The notes under the pieces: model-generated
What the model saw: only the letters and a program-made list of their open reading frames with translations
Databases searched by the model: none
Told to the model about the DNA's origin: nothing
Part shown: positions 26,439 through 35,832 of the stretch, piece by piece
How the letters are laid out: every line of letters starts with the position of its first letter
How positions within the stretch are numbered: position 1 is the stretch's first letter
Assembly: GCA_964398785.1 (NCBI GenBank)
Contig: CAYNNQ010000005.1
Coordinates: 31,942 to 95,941, forward strand
Direction of reading: 5' to 3'
From: CAYNNQ01 sp964398785
GTDB taxonomy: Bacteria; Desulfobacterota; Desulfovibrionia; Desulfovibrionales; Desulfonatronovibrionaceae
DNA length: 64,000 bases
Translations under genes and position numbers: made by a program

Positions 26439-26690
26439 AATCTTTAACGGAAAAAATATCCCGCAAATTTATATACAGCAAAATCCGTTCCGCTGCACCA
26501 AACATGGATTTCTATTTTGGCAGTATTTTGCCGCCTCTTTCTGGGGGTTGAGTACGGATCTTGCCAAAAGCGGCAATTATCAACCTTTTTCGCACCAATG
26601 GGTTATTATCTTGCATACCCCGGACTACTCGTATATTTTCTTATTCTTTCGGGAGCCACCCTGCACACAAACTCTAAAGGAGAACTCTAT

Positions 26691-28376
26691 ATGAGCCAGC
26701 AAGATTCAGAAAAAATCATCTATTCAATGGTTGGAGTGAGCAAACGCTATAAAGGGCAGCCGGTTATCCGGGACATATCCTTGTCCTATTTTTATGGTGC
26801 AAAAATCGGAGTTATTGGTTTAAACGGATCCGGAAAAAGTACGCTTTTGCGCATCATGGCCGGCGTGGATCAAGATTTTGAGGGTGAGACCCATATAACA
26901 CCTGGCTACAGTTTGGGCTATCTGGAGCAGGAACCTGGCCTGGACGAATCCAAGACAGTACAGGAAGTGGTTGCTGAGGGAGCACAGGAGACGTTTGACC
27001 TTTTGCAGGAATTCGAACGGATAAACGAAAAGTTCGCCGAACCCATGGACGACGAAGCCATGCAAAAACTCCTAGATCGTCAAGCCGAGGTGCAGAATCA
27101 GCTGGATGCCAAAAACGCCTGGGAGGTTGATACCCAGCTGAAGATGGCCATGGAGGCACTGCGCTGCCCTGCCGGGGACACTCCGGTTAACGTCCTTTCC
27201 GGAGGAGAACGCCGCAGAGTGGCCCTTTGCCGTTTGCTTATCCGCCAGCCGGACATACTGCTTTTGGATGAGCCTACCAATCATCTGGATGCGGAGACTC
27301 TGGTCTGGCTGGAGCACCATCTGCACGCCTATCCGGGTACAGTAATTGCGGTAACCCACGATCGCTATTTCCTGAATAATGTCGCTGGGTGGATTCTGGA
27401 GCTAGACCGCGGCCATGGGGTGCCCTGGAAGGGCAATTACGCCTCTTGGCTGGAACAGAAAAAGACCAGATTAGAGAAAGAAAAACGTGCGGAAAAACAC
27501 TGGCGTAAAACCCTGGAACGCGAACTGGAGTGGATCGGCATGTCCACAGAACAAAGGCATGCCAAAAGCAAGTCCCGCATCGACAATTACGACAATCTGC
27601 TTACGCGGGAATCCGGCACCGGGGTGGAGGACCTGGAAATCCCCATACCACCGGGACCCCGCCTGGGAGATGTAGTAGTGGAGGCCGAAGGGGTAGGCAA
27701 AGGCTTTGAGGACAAAAAACTAATGGACAATCTTTCCTTTTTGATCCCCCCAGGAGCAATCGTGGGAATAATCGGACCCAACGGCACGGGCAAGACCACT
27801 CTTTTCCGCATGATCACAGGGCAGGACTCACCGGACGAAGGCACCCTCAGACTGGGGCCTAGTGTAAAAATGGCCTATGTGGAACAAAGCCGTGAACGCC
27901 TCAACCCGGAAGAAACCGTATGGGAAGCTGTGAGCGGCGGCCGGGAGAACATTGCTATCGGAAGCCGGGAAATACGTTCCCGCGCCTACGTGGCCCGTTT
28001 CAACATAACCGGATCAGAGCAGCAGAAAAAACTTCGGGAATTGTCTGGGGGAGTGCGCAACCGGGTGCACCTGGCCATGATGCTCAAGGAAGGGGCCAAC
28101 CTGCTCCTTTTGGACGAACCAACCAACGATCTGGATGTAAATACCATGCGCGCCCTGGAAGACGCCCTACAGGATTTCGCCGGGAGCGCCATGGTCATAA
28201 GCCACGACCGCTGGTTTCTGGATCGTGTGACCACACACATACTGGCTTTCGAGGGAGAGGGAGAAGTGCTCTGGTTCGAGGGGAACTTCTCCGAGTACGA
28301 AGAAGATAAACGCAGGCGCCTAGGCCGGGATGCGGACCGCACCTCGCGCAGCAAGCACCGCAAGCTGGCCCGTTAG
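26691..28376 (+). CDS. ettA: Energy-dependent translational throttle protein (ABC-F ATPase)
   Basis: A 561-residue ABC-F ATPase with two nucleotide-binding domains and no membrane part; EttA binds the ribosomal E site and gates elongation according to ATP/ADP. Domain 1 has Walker A GLNGSGKST, signature LSGGERRRVALCR and Walker B LLLDEPTNHLD; domain 2 has GPNGTGKTT, LSGGVRNRVHLAMML and LLLDEPTNDLD. The arm-and-linker region between them (about 245-320, rich in Lys, Arg and Glu) is the P-site interaction motif. ATG 26691 after AAAGGAG fits EttA length (555 in E. coli); the open frame upstream is spurious. MITE D lies 30 bases past the stop. Confidence 0.95.
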   Translation: MSQQDSEKIIYSMVGVSKRYKGQPVIRDISLSYFYGAKIGVIGLNGSGKSTLLRIMAGVDQDFEGETHITPGYSLGYLEQEPGLDESKTVQEVVAEGAQETFDLLQEFERINEKFAEPMDDEAMQKLLDRQAEVQNQLDAKNAWEVDTQLKMAMEALRCPAGDTPVNVLSGGERRRVALCRLLIRQPDILLLDEPTNHLDAETLVWLEHHLHAYPGTVIAVTHDRYFLNNVAGWILELDRGHGVPWKGNYASWLEQKKTRLEKEKRAEKHWRKTLERELEWIGMSTEQRHAKSKSRIDNYDNLLTRESGTGVEDLEIPIPPGPRLGDVVVEAEGVGKGFEDKKLMDNLSFLIPPGAIVGIIGPNGTGKTTLFRMITGQDSPDEGTLRLGPSVKMAYVEQSRERLNPEETVWEAVSGGRENIAIGSREIRSRAYVARFNITGSEQQKKLRELSGGVRNRVHLAMMLKEGANLLLLDEPTNDLDVNTMRALEDALQDFAGSAMVISHDRWFLDRVTTHILAFEGEGEVLWFEGNFSEYEEDKRRRLGRDADRTSRSKHRKLAR

Positions 28377-28406
28377 TCCACTGTCGGAGATCTTTTGGAT
28401 ATCTAG

Positions 28407-28468
28407 TCTCCATCCGGAAATGTGATATTTCTAAACCCGGAAATTTTTGAATTTCCGGATAAGAACTA
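28407..28468 (-). repeat. MITE copy D (62 bp, internal deletion)
   Basis: Only the two ends of the element remain. Reading the plus strand, the right-end tract CCGGAAAT is joined directly to GTGATATTTCTAAA of the left part. In full copies these are separated by about 120 bases that lie between two GGAAA tracts, and one remains at the joint. Flanks TCTAG (28402-28406) and TCTAT (28469-28473) match at four of five positions. Confidence 0.87.
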
Positions 28469-28480
28469 TCTATTACGGCA

Positions 28481-28517
28481 GGTCCTGCACTCTAAATCAA
28501 AATAGGAGTGCAGGACC
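28481..28517 (+). terminator. Inverted repeat, possible terminator
   Basis: GGTCCTGCACTC and GAGTGCAGGACC pair perfectly over 12 bp around 13 bases and are followed by AAAATTTT on the plus strand. The T run is short and comes after four A bases, so termination of ettA here is plausible but not certain. Confidence 0.5.
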
Positions 28518-28651
28518 AAAATTTTGGCATAAATTCGTCAAAAGACCTTTTGCATCCCCGATGTTGAAAAAAACATTAAACAGAAATGAACTATTCGGGG
28601 GAAGAATTTAATAAGAGCTAAAAGACTTATTCTGGCCAACTTCCGCAAAAT

Positions 28652-29071
28652 TCAATCCGCATCCCCACCATTTCCATTTTCCGCGGTCCCGGGTTGGTCT
28701 GTATTCGATCCCTCCTGACTGTTGCCCTTTTTCTTTGGTGGCTCTCCCTGCAGGGACACATGGAACTTTTCCACTGCCGGGGCACGATACTCCCGCGCCT
28801 GATACAAGCACTGCGTGGGACAATTATCCACGCATATACCACAATAAACGCAGGCGAACGGATCCATATCCCATGTGCCCGCTTTCTTGTCCACGGTGAT
28901 GCACTGTGAGGGGCATTTACGGCTGCAGGTCCCGCAGAAGATGCACTCTTCCAGGACTATTTCCAGGGCCCCCCGGGAATTTTCAAAAGGCTCGCGCACT
29001 TCTACCGGATACATGCGTGTGGCACTACGGCTAAAAAAATTGCGGACTATATTCGGAGTCATATGCAACAT
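28652..29071 (-). CDS. echF: Ech-type hydrogenase, 2x[4Fe-4S] ferredoxin subunit
   Basis: A 139-residue polyferredoxin-type subunit homologous to NuoI. Two cluster motifs are visible, CIFCGTCSRKCP and CVYCGICVDNCP, each followed downstream by the partner Cys-Pro. It passes electrons between soluble ferredoxin and the small subunit EchC. The last 35 residues are an unusual polar tail (Gly, Asn, Glu, Lys) not expected to fold. It is the last gene of the operon, 9 bases after echE. Start: ATG 29071 with AGAGG six bases upstream; ATG 29062 is an alternative. Confidence 0.92.
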   Translation of the reverse strand: MLHMTPNIVRNFFSRSATRMYPVEVREPFENSRGALEIVLEECIFCGTCSRKCPSQCITVDKKAGTWDMDPFACVYCGICVDNCPTQCLYQAREYRAPAVEKFHVSLQGEPPKKKGNSQEGSNTDQPGTAENGNGGDAD

Positions 29072-29080
29072 GGCGTACCT

Positions 29081-30157
29081 CTATCTTTCAGTACAACTGA
29101 TACATGGGTCTATGGACAATACGGCCACCGGAGCGTTGGCCAAATCCACCCCCGGCAGCATATGCAGCAATGTGGGAATATTGGCAAACGTGGGCGTACG
29201 TATGCGCATCCTTTCCAGATACTTCTTGCCGGTAGCCCTTATATAATACATAAGCTCGCCCCGGGGTTGCTCGCTCCGGGTAACGACTTCCCCTTCCGGC
29301 CAGCCCTTGACCTTAACCCGGGTATCTCCTGGAGGAATACGGCTTATGGCCTGGCGGACGAGGTCAATGCTCTGCAGGGTCTCCCGGAAACGAACCTTGG
29401 CCCGGCTGTAACTGTCCCCGTCCGGTTCACTCACCGGCTCAAAATCCAATTCGGAATAGCCGGAATAACCGGTCTGGCGTACATCCTGAGCTACTCCGCT
29501 TCCGCGCAGCGTGGGACCGACAGCTCCGGTTTCATAGGCCTGTTCCCGGCTGAGTATGCCCACACCTTTTGTCCTTTTCTGCACTGAAAAATCATCCACA
29601 AAGACTCTTTGCAAATCCTTGAGAGCAGTCTCTACCTCGTCCAGGACCTCCAGAATCCAGGTGCACTGCTCAGGGGTAAGATCCCGACGCACACCCCCGA
29701 CCACATTCACGGAAACAATAACCCGATTTCCGGAAGTGGCCTCCTGGACATCCATTATCTTTTCCCGCACCTTCCAGCACTGCATGAAAAGGCTTTCAAA
29801 ACCAAAGGCATCCGCAAGTAGCCCCAGCCACAAAAGATGGCTGTGGGCCCGATGTAACTCGGACCAGATGACCCGCAGATAGTCGGCTCGTTCCGGGACC
29901 TGGACATCCATCATCTCCTCAATGGCCTGACAGTAGGTCAGGGCGTGGATACAGCTGCATATGCCGCATACCCGCTCCACAACCTGAATCAACTGATGGA
30001 CATCCCTTTTCAGCACCAAAGTCTCCAGGCCGCGATGCACGAAGCCCAGTTTCGGGACCACATCTGTAACCACCTCGTCCGAGACCGTTATCTGCAGGTG
30101 AAGGGGTTCGGGCAGGACCGGATGCTGGGGACCGAACGGTATTATAGTCGGCGACAT
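29081..30157 (-). CDS. echE: Ech-type [NiFe] hydrogenase large (catalytic) subunit
   Basis: A 358-residue NuoD-like large subunit. Both nickel-binding cysteine pairs are present: RVCGICSCIHA near residue 65-75 and DPCISCTER at the very end. Complex I lacks them, so this is a true group 4 [NiFe] hydrogenase, taking up or evolving H2 with ferredoxin. There is no cleavable C-terminal extension after DPCxxCxxR, as expected for Ech enzymes, which need no maturation protease. I chose ATG 30157 (MSPTIIPFGPQHP) with GGGAGAGG upstream; it overlaps the echD stop by one base. Confidence 0.94.
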   Translation of the reverse strand: MSPTIIPFGPQHPVLPEPLHLQITVSDEVVTDVVPKLGFVHRGLETLVLKRDVHQLIQVVERVCGICSCIHALTYCQAIEEMMDVQVPERADYLRVIWSELHRAHSHLLWLGLLADAFGFESLFMQCWKVREKIMDVQEATSGNRVIVSVNVVGGVRRDLTPEQCTWILEVLDEVETALKDLQRVFVDDFSVQKRTKGVGILSREQAYETGAVGPTLRGSGVAQDVRQTGYSGYSELDFEPVSEPDGDSYSRAKVRFRETLQSIDLVRQAISRIPPGDTRVKVKGWPEGEVVTRSEQPRGELMYYIRATGKKYLERMRIRTPTFANIPTLLHMLPGVDLANAPVAVLSIDPCISCTER

Positions 30158-30531
30158 TATTCCTCTCCCTCTTCGTTGTTTTCTTCCCTTTTTATGCCCA
30201 TGGAACAAAAAGGGGCCTTGTGCACCTCTTCTTCCAGAAAAAAGGACCCCTGAAAATCCAAAGCCAGATTCCGGAAGCGGACTCCGAAATGGTCCTGGAT
30301 CTCGTTTTCCACCAAAAGGGCCGAACCGAAGACCCCGGATATACTTTCCGGGGATTCGTCCCAGGGCACGGTCACCGCAAAATTGACCATCTCCAGATCC
30401 TTGTCAAAATGATAAATGTATTCCAGGCCTCCTTCATCCTCAACAGCGGACATGGTCACCAGTCGGTAGCCCTTGTATTTCATCTCCCGGGTCCGATCCA
30501 TAAGTTCTGAGGGATGTATACGTTCTATCAT
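30157..30531 (-). CDS. echD: Ech-type hydrogenase NuoC-like subunit
   Basis: A 124-residue homologue of NuoC (30-kDa subunit), a cofactor-free structural protein that holds the large and small subunits together. The family block ENEIQDHFGVRF is clear (normally E-R-E-x-x-D-x-F-G). The protein ends in a highly acidic tail (EENNEEGEE). It overlaps both neighbours, by four bases with echC and one base with echE, so the three are translated together. Confidence 0.9.
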   Translation of the reverse strand: MIERIHPSELMDRTREMKYKGYRLVTMSAVEDEGGLEYIYHFDKDLEMVNFAVTVPWDESPESISGVFGSALLVENEIQDHFGVRFRNLALDFQGSFFLEEEVHKAPFCSMGIKREENNEEGEE

Positions 30532-31058
30532 CTTTCTTCTCCGCCATTGAATTTTTCATATCTTTGCGCATAGGATTCACTAATGTCGTTCAACTCCTCG
30601 GTCACGGAGCCCAGTTCGCGTCCATCCTTCTTTGACAAGGATTCCAGGCCGCTAACCACCCCGTCAATAATTGCCTCGGGCTTGGGAGGACACCCGGGCA
30701 CATAGACATCCACCGGAATAACCCGGTCCACTCCGCCGATGACGTTAAACGCATCCCGGAATATCCCTCCGCTGTTCCCACAGGAACCAATACAGACCAC
30801 CACTTTGGGGTCGGGCATTTGGGCATGCAGGTTTTCCAGTACCGAACGGTTGCGGTAATTGACCGTCCCGGTAACCAAAAGGATATCCGCATGCTTGGGG
30901 TTACCCACATTAATTATTCCGAACCTTTCCACATCGTAAACCGGTGTGAGACAGGCCAGGATTTCAATATCGCACCCATTGCAGCTGCCACAATCAAAAT
31001 GCAAAAGCCAAGGTGACTTTATCTTGGATTTACCGAAAAAGCGCCTGATAAAATTCAT
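30528..31058 (-). CDS. echC: Ech-type hydrogenase small subunit
   Basis: A 176-residue NuoB-like small subunit carrying the proximal [4Fe-4S] cluster. Ligand motifs are FDCGSCNGCDIE, CIGSCGNSGG and PGCPPKPEAI. It takes electrons from EchF and passes them to the NiFe site in EchE. Length and motif spacing are normal for the family. It follows echB by 32 bases and overlaps echD by four. Confidence 0.93.
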   Translation of the reverse strand: MNFIRRFFGKSKIKSPWLLHFDCGSCNGCDIEILACLTPVYDVERFGIINVGNPKHADILLVTGTVNYRNRSVLENLHAQMPDPKVVVCIGSCGNSGGIFRDAFNVIGGVDRVIPVDVYVPGCPPKPEAIIDGVVSGLESLSKKDGRELGSVTEELNDISESYAQRYEKFNGGEER

Positions 31059-31090
31059 TTATATGCTCCACCTGTTTTGTTCGAGGACAT

Positions 31091-31954
31091 TTAAAAATAT
31101 TCCGCGTACAAAAGCGCTATATTCATAAAGGATAAACCAATCCCCACTCCCCAGACATAGGTCAACATCCAGCGCCAGGTGGCCCGGGTAACCAGATTGT
31201 CTATCACAATTTCCCCTATGTAGGTCAAAATAAGCAGGATAATCACCCCGATCGCACTGGTAGCCCAGAACAGAGCGCATATACTCAAAACCAAGACTAT
31301 CTCGTACCAGTGCGCAATCTCGATTATTGCCAAATGCGGCCCGGAATATTCCGTAAGCACACCTTTTACTATTTCCTGATGCCCGTGGTGGGAGGTGGAT
31401 ATATCAAAGGGCGACTTGCGCAGCTTTATGGTCAGGGCAAAGCCCAAAACCAGATACATCAAGGGCAAGGTCAAGAGAATCGGCTCACTGTAGCCGATTA
31501 TATCCGAGATCTTAAAGCTCCCGGTAACGAAATAGATGGTCACGAAGACCAAAACCAGAAGCGGCTCATAGGTCAGCATCTGCATCAGTTCCCGCTGGGC
31601 TCCGACCTGGCTGTAGGGTGAGGGAGTGGAAAGCGCTCCCATGACCATAAACACCCCGCCAATGGTCAAAACAAAAAAGATCATCAAAAGATCGGACTGA
31701 ATAGCGAAAAGAAAAACGCACATTGCGGCCGAAACCAGATAGATGTGTGCGCAAAGTACCTGCCAGTAGTTGACAGCCATGCGCTTTTTACCCAATAGTT
31801 TGCAGACGTCGTAAAAAGGCTGCAAAACAGGCGGCCCGTATCTCCCCTGGAACCAGGCGGTGAGTCTACGGTCCACTCCGGCGATAAGTCCGCCCACAAA
31901 AGGCGCTGCAAGTATGCTGACTACACCCAGAAACAAATTTCCGGCAGAAAACAT
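31091..31954 (-). CDS. echB: Ech-type hydrogenase NuoH-like membrane subunit
   Basis: A 287-residue integral membrane protein with about eight helices, homologous to NuoH and EchB. Signature loops are GRYGPPVLQPFYDV near residue 40 and RKSPFDISTSHHGHQEIVKG near 180; the second, with STSHHGHQE, is the hydrogenase form rather than the complex I form. It links the catalytic arm to the ion-pumping subunit and contains the glutamates thought to start the conformational signal. It lies 47 bases downstream of echA. Confidence 0.93.
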   Translation of the reverse strand: MFSAGNLFLGVVSILAAPFVGGLIAGVDRRLTAWFQGRYGPPVLQPFYDVCKLLGKKRMAVNYWQVLCAHIYLVSAAMCVFLFAIQSDLLMIFFVLTIGGVFMVMGALSTPSPYSQVGAQRELMQMLTYEPLLVLVFVTIYFVTGSFKISDIIGYSEPILLTLPLMYLVLGFALTIKLRKSPFDISTSHHGHQEIVKGVLTEYSGPHLAIIEIAHWYEIVLVLSICALFWATSAIGVIILLILTYIGEIVIDNLVTRATWRWMLTYVWGVGIGLSFMNIALLYAEYF

Positions 31955-32001
31955 GCTCCCTCTCCGTTGTTTTATCCTTTAAGTAAATGGGGTGGGTACT
32001 G

Positions 32002-33924
32002 CTAAAAGACACCGGCCATGAGGATAATTATTATCCCGATAGCTACAATATTTATTCCGGTACTTATCCGTTCTTCTCCGATGTAATTGCGCAGATAGTA
32101 GTTCCCGGCCTGAAACCCGACAAAGCCTCCCAAGGGACCGTTAAACCCGAAATCTTCCCCCTGGCGGGCCTGGATGCCGGACATGTACGGTGCGGAATAG
32201 GCCCGTCTGCGTATGCTGGAGGCGGCCCGGATGGCGTAAATGAGGCCGGCCACCAGGATAAGAAATACGGGATATATGGCAAATGCCCCGATTTCGTTGA
32301 ACAATCCGCCGCTCCCGGTCAGATATATCCCCTGGCTGTAATATAGGTCGACCACCGGAAGCACCAGACGGGTATATACGCCGGGGACCGTAAAGCTGAG
32401 CAATATGCTCAGTCCTACCAACACGGTCAGCGGAATGCTCACCAACCAGCTTTGCACTTCTGTTTTCCTCTTTTCCTCCTCAAAAGTGGAACTCAAAAGC
32501 AGCCCGGCCCATCTAGCCCAGTAAACAACTGTAAAAGCGCTGCCTAGGGCAAGCATAACCACTACCAAAGGCTGTTTGGAACAGGCCTCTATAGCCATCC
32601 ACTTACTCAAAAGGACTCCAAAAGGAGGCAAAAACATGGTAAGCATACCCAGGACCGTTACAATGGTGGTCTTAGGCATTAGCGAAAACAGTCCACGCAT
32701 ATCCTCTATGTTCCGGCTGCCGATTTTTTGCTCTATCGTGCCCACGCACATAAAGAGCAGGCCTTTGGAAAGCGCGTGGAAGAGTATAAGCAAAATCCCC
32801 GCAGACATGGCCGCCGGGGTGTCAATGCCTGCACAGGCGATAACCATGCCCAGGTTGGCGACAGTGGAATAGGCCAGTATTTTTTTTCCATTGGTCTGGG
32901 ACAGGGCCAAGGTAGAAGCGGCAATAAAGGTAAACGCCCCAAACAAGGCTACATAGGCCCCAAAAAGAGTATCCTGGAACACCGGCGCGATTCTAAGAAT
33001 AAAATAGACACCGGCGTTGACCATTGTCGAGGAATGCAGCAAAGCGGATACCGGGGTAGGGGCAACCATGGCTCCGGTAAGCCAGTTCTGAAACGGTGCC
33101 TGGGCAGACTTGGTAAACCCGGCCAGGCAAAACAGGGCTATGGGGAGCAGCAGCACGCTGGTCTGCGGATTGTCCACAAGGACCATAAGCTCCAGAGGCA
33201 ACCCCTCAATTCGAAGGATAAACAGGCCGAGAACCAGGGCCAGTCCGCCCAAAAGATTCATCCACAGCGCCTTTTCGCTGTTTGCCCGGGCTTCTTTGGT
33301 ATCGTCATGCCCGATAAGGACAAAGGAGCAAAACGTGGTCATTTCCCAGAAAAAATAGAACCAAAGCAGATTATTGCTGAGCACCAGCCCGTTCATCATG
33401 CCCAGAAACAAAAGCATGTAGAAAAAAAATCTTCCCTGTCGGGAACGCTGGAGATGGAGATGTTCTTCATGCATCCGCATGTACTCCAGGGCGTACAGGC
33501 AAATAAGTGAACCGACGACGCTCACTATTAAAAGCATCATGAGTGAAAACTGGTCCGCAAACAAAGCATTGGCATGTCCCCCGTCCCCGCCGGGAATTAT
33601 TTCTATTGCGGCCAGAAAGACTATCTGCAAAGCGGTAAGCAAAGAGATAAGCTTATTCTTGCGCTTGAATCCAATATACAGGATCAGAAAAAGAAGCAGA
33701 AAATCAAGGACAGCCACGAGCACATGCGGGTCCAGAAAAGGACCAAATCGTGGCTCAAAGCTCATCGGCCCTCCGATATAGGCCAGAACAGCCCCGCCGG
33801 TAAGCAAAATTGTGGAAATCAGGACAACGGCTTTCTGCACCAAACGGATATTGGGCAAAACCAGAACTGCGCCGACAATCGGAGCCAGGATGCACAGGCC
33901 CGTGACTAATGCGGGAGTAAACAA
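32002..33924 (-). CDS. echA: Ech-type hydrogenase NuoL/MrpA-like ion-pumping subunit
   Basis: A 640-residue membrane protein with about 15-16 helices, homologous to NuoL/Mrp antiporters. It has FYFFWEMTTFCSFVLIGHDD (the channel Glu), FTKSAQAPFQNWLTGAM (the lysine-bearing helix), and LLHSSTMVNAGVYF. It should move H+ or Na+ across the membrane using energy from ferredoxin-dependent H2 formation. First gene of the operon. Start: AAGGAGG at 33934-33940 abuts the GTG at 33933 but is nine bases from the TTG at 33924, so TTG (MFTPALVTG) is preferred; GTG would add three residues. Confidence 0.9.
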   Translation of the reverse strand: MFTPALVTGLCILAPIVGAVLVLPNIRLVQKAVVLISTILLTGGAVLAYIGGPMSFEPRFGPFLDPHVLVAVLDFLLLFLILYIGFKRKNKLISLLTALQIVFLAAIEIIPGGDGGHANALFADQFSLMMLLIVSVVGSLICLYALEYMRMHEEHLHLQRSRQGRFFFYMLLFLGMMNGLVLSNNLLWFYFFWEMTTFCSFVLIGHDDTKEARANSEKALWMNLLGGLALVLGLFILRIEGLPLELMVLVDNPQTSVLLLPIALFCLAGFTKSAQAPFQNWLTGAMVAPTPVSALLHSSTMVNAGVYFILRIAPVFQDTLFGAYVALFGAFTFIAASTLALSQTNGKKILAYSTVANLGMVIACAGIDTPAAMSAGILLILFHALSKGLLFMCVGTIEQKIGSRNIEDMRGLFSLMPKTTIVTVLGMLTMFLPPFGVLLSKWMAIEACSKQPLVVVMLALGSAFTVVYWARWAGLLLSSTFEEEKRKTEVQSWLVSIPLTVLVGLSILLSFTVPGVYTRLVLPVVDLYYSQGIYLTGSGGLFNEIGAFAIYPVFLILVAGLIYAIRAASSIRRRAYSAPYMSGIQARQGEDFGFNGPLGGFVGFQAGNYYLRNYIGEERISTGINIVAIGIIIILMAGVF

Positions 33925-34068
33925 GGCTCTCACCCTCCTTTTTTACAAACTTTCCGGTCTTTTTTCAGCAACCATGAACCTAAGCATCTAAAGCGCGAAT
34001 TCCATCAAAAAAAGGCCAGCGGATGGAAAAAGCAAGTGAGCGGTAAAGAGGAGCCGCTTCCGGGGATT

Positions 34069-35199
34069 TTACTCTTCCCAGCCCAAAAAACGGGCAATGA
34101 TGGAATCGCTAACCAGAAATCCGTTTTTGGTAAGTCGCAAATATCCGTGCGATATTCGAATAAGATTGTTCTTGTGCAGGGCCTGAATCAGGGAACGATA
34201 ACGAGTGCAGAAATTCTCTCCCGAGATCCGGCGATAATCCCGGAGATTGAGCCCACGTGTCGTGCGCAGGGACAACATGATCATCTCCTGCAAGTCCTTA
34301 TCCCGGGAGATATATTCCCCTCCCGGGACCGATTTGAGATCCATGTGGGCATAATCCTTTACATTGGCCGGATTCTGGCGGCGGCAGCCTAAAACGGTAG
34401 AAACCGCGGAAGGTCCCAAACCCAGAAAATCTTCCTGTTCCCAGTAGGCCTGGTTGTGCCGGCAAGTGAAGCCCATGCGGGCGAAATTGGAAATCTCGTA
34501 TTGCAAAAGCCCCGCTCCCTCCAGGTATTCCGAGCCGTAGATGTACATCCGTGCCTGCTCATCTTCGCTGGGAAGCTGAAGGTCCCCGTCTCGCACTCTT
34601 TCCGCAAGCGGAGTCCCGGGTTCAAGGGTCAAGGCATAGCAGGACACATGCCGCGGCTCGTACTTTATCAGGGTCTTCAAATCCTCCATCCAGCCCGCGG
34701 GTGTCTGTCCCGGGAGCCCCCAAATAAGATCGACTCCTATATTGTCCACACCGCAGTCCCGGGCCAATAGCAGCGAATCCAAACCTTGGCGGACGGAATG
34801 AATGCGGCCCAGCATCTCCAATTTCTCCGGACGGAGGCTCTGCAGTCCGACACTGAGCCGGTTGACTCCCATATCCCGAACTCCCCGGATATACTCCCGG
34901 TCTTGCAGGGATTCCGGGTTGCCCTCCAGAGTAAATTCCATATCTTCCGAAAAAGAAAACCCTTCTTGCAAAGCCTTGATTATTTTCTCCAGGTCAAAAA
35001 GGGAAAGTATGGAAGGGGTGCCGCCTCCGAAATAGACACTTTCCACCCGGGGACTATTCAAGCTCCGGCTCCAGAACTTTATTTCCCTCTCCAACCCCCG
35101 CAGGTATATCTCCTTGCTTTCCGGAATGAATTCTTGAGAGAAAAAGGCGCAATAAAAACACTTGCGGCGGCAAAAGGGGATATGCACATACAGACGCAT
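34069..35199 (-). CDS. hemW: Radical SAM protein HemW (heme chaperone)
   Basis: A 376-residue radical SAM protein of the coproporphyrinogen III oxidase-like group. The cluster motif CRRKCFYC begins at residue 10, followed by YFGGGTPSIL, EGNPES, RLSVGLQS and DLIWGLPGQT. HemW lacks the CPO-specific N-terminal region and the fourth cysteine, and acts as a heme-transfer chaperone, so the older name HemN-like oxidase should not be used. Full length with a normal C-terminal domain. The start MRLYVHIPFC is the conserved N-terminus. Confidence 0.93.
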   Translation of the reverse strand: MRLYVHIPFCRRKCFYCAFFSQEFIPESKEIYLRGLEREIKFWSRSLNSPRVESVYFGGGTPSILSLFDLEKIIKALQEGFSFSEDMEFTLEGNPESLQDREYIRGVRDMGVNRLSVGLQSLRPEKLEMLGRIHSVRQGLDSLLLARDCGVDNIGVDLIWGLPGQTPAGWMEDLKTLIKYEPRHVSCYALTLEPGTPLAERVRDGDLQLPSEDEQARMYIYGSEYLEGAGLLQYEISNFARMGFTCRHNQAYWEQEDFLGLGPSAVSTVLGCRRQNPANVKDYAHMDLKSVPGGEYISRDKDLQEMIMLSLRTTRGLNLRDYRRISGENFCTRYRSLIQALHKNNLIRISHGYLRLTKNGFLVSDSIIARFLGWEE

Positions 35200-35260
35200 G
35201 GCGGAGACTCAGGTCTCGGATTCCTCGGAAAAAAACAATCCCCCCACTTTCCGGGACGAT

Positions 35261-35824
35261 TCAACCCTTCTGAATAAGCGCGTCCAGTTCCCGGGCATAA
35301 CGCTCCTTCTCGCTGTAGATACAGCCGCAGTACTGCTGCCGGTAAATCCCCCACTCCTGGGACTTATCAATCCCTTCCTTCCATCCTTCCCGAAAATCGC
35401 GGTAATAGAAGGAGGTAGTGGAATCCCCGCAGATATCCCGCCCTAAAGAGGCTATTGTCTCATGTTTTTGGAACCTGGAATACAAAAGGGTGGATGAAAA
35501 ATAGTCGAAGCCCCCCTTGCGGGCAATGGACCAGGTCCTCTCCAGCCGCATATGGTAACAGATACAACAACGGTTTTCCTCCCGAAAGACCACATTACGC
35601 AAGTACTTATGGGGATCGTACTCCTCGTCCTTGTAAATCGCCCGGCATTGCAGTCTCTGCATCACCTGGCGCATTCCCTCCCGGCGGCGAAGGTATTCCT
35701 GCAAAGGATGGACGTTCGGATTATAGAACAAACAAACCACCTCCAGTCCCTCCTCCCAAAGACGCTGGACAGGGTGGATAGCACAGGGACCGCAACACGC
35801 ATGCAGAAGAATCCGTTTACCCAT
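35261..35824 (-). CDS. queH: Epoxyqueuosine reductase QueH
   Basis: A 187-residue enzyme of the QueH (DUF208) family, which carries out the last step of queuosine synthesis in tRNA and replaces the unrelated QueG. The cysteines that hold a [4Fe-4S] cluster and a second metal are visible in HACCGPC at the start, RCCICYHMRLE in the middle and QQYCGCIYSEKER near the end. The normal start MGKRILLHACC fixes ATG 35824. It lies 8 bases after rng. Confidence 0.95.
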   Translation of the reverse strand: MGKRILLHACCGPCAIHPVQRLWEEGLEVVCLFYNPNVHPLQEYLRRREGMRQVMQRLQCRAIYKDEEYDPHKYLRNVVFREENRCCICYHMRLERTWSIARKGGFDYFSSTLLYSRFQKHETIASLGRDICGDSTTSFYYRDFREGWKEGIDKSQEWGIYRQQYCGCIYSEKERYARELDALIQKG

Positions 35825-35832
35825 ACACAGGC

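Noticed and set aside
26513..26532. Sigma-54 promoter (TGGCA...TTGCC) between motB and ettA
   Set aside because: The GG and GC elements are 9 bases apart instead of 10.
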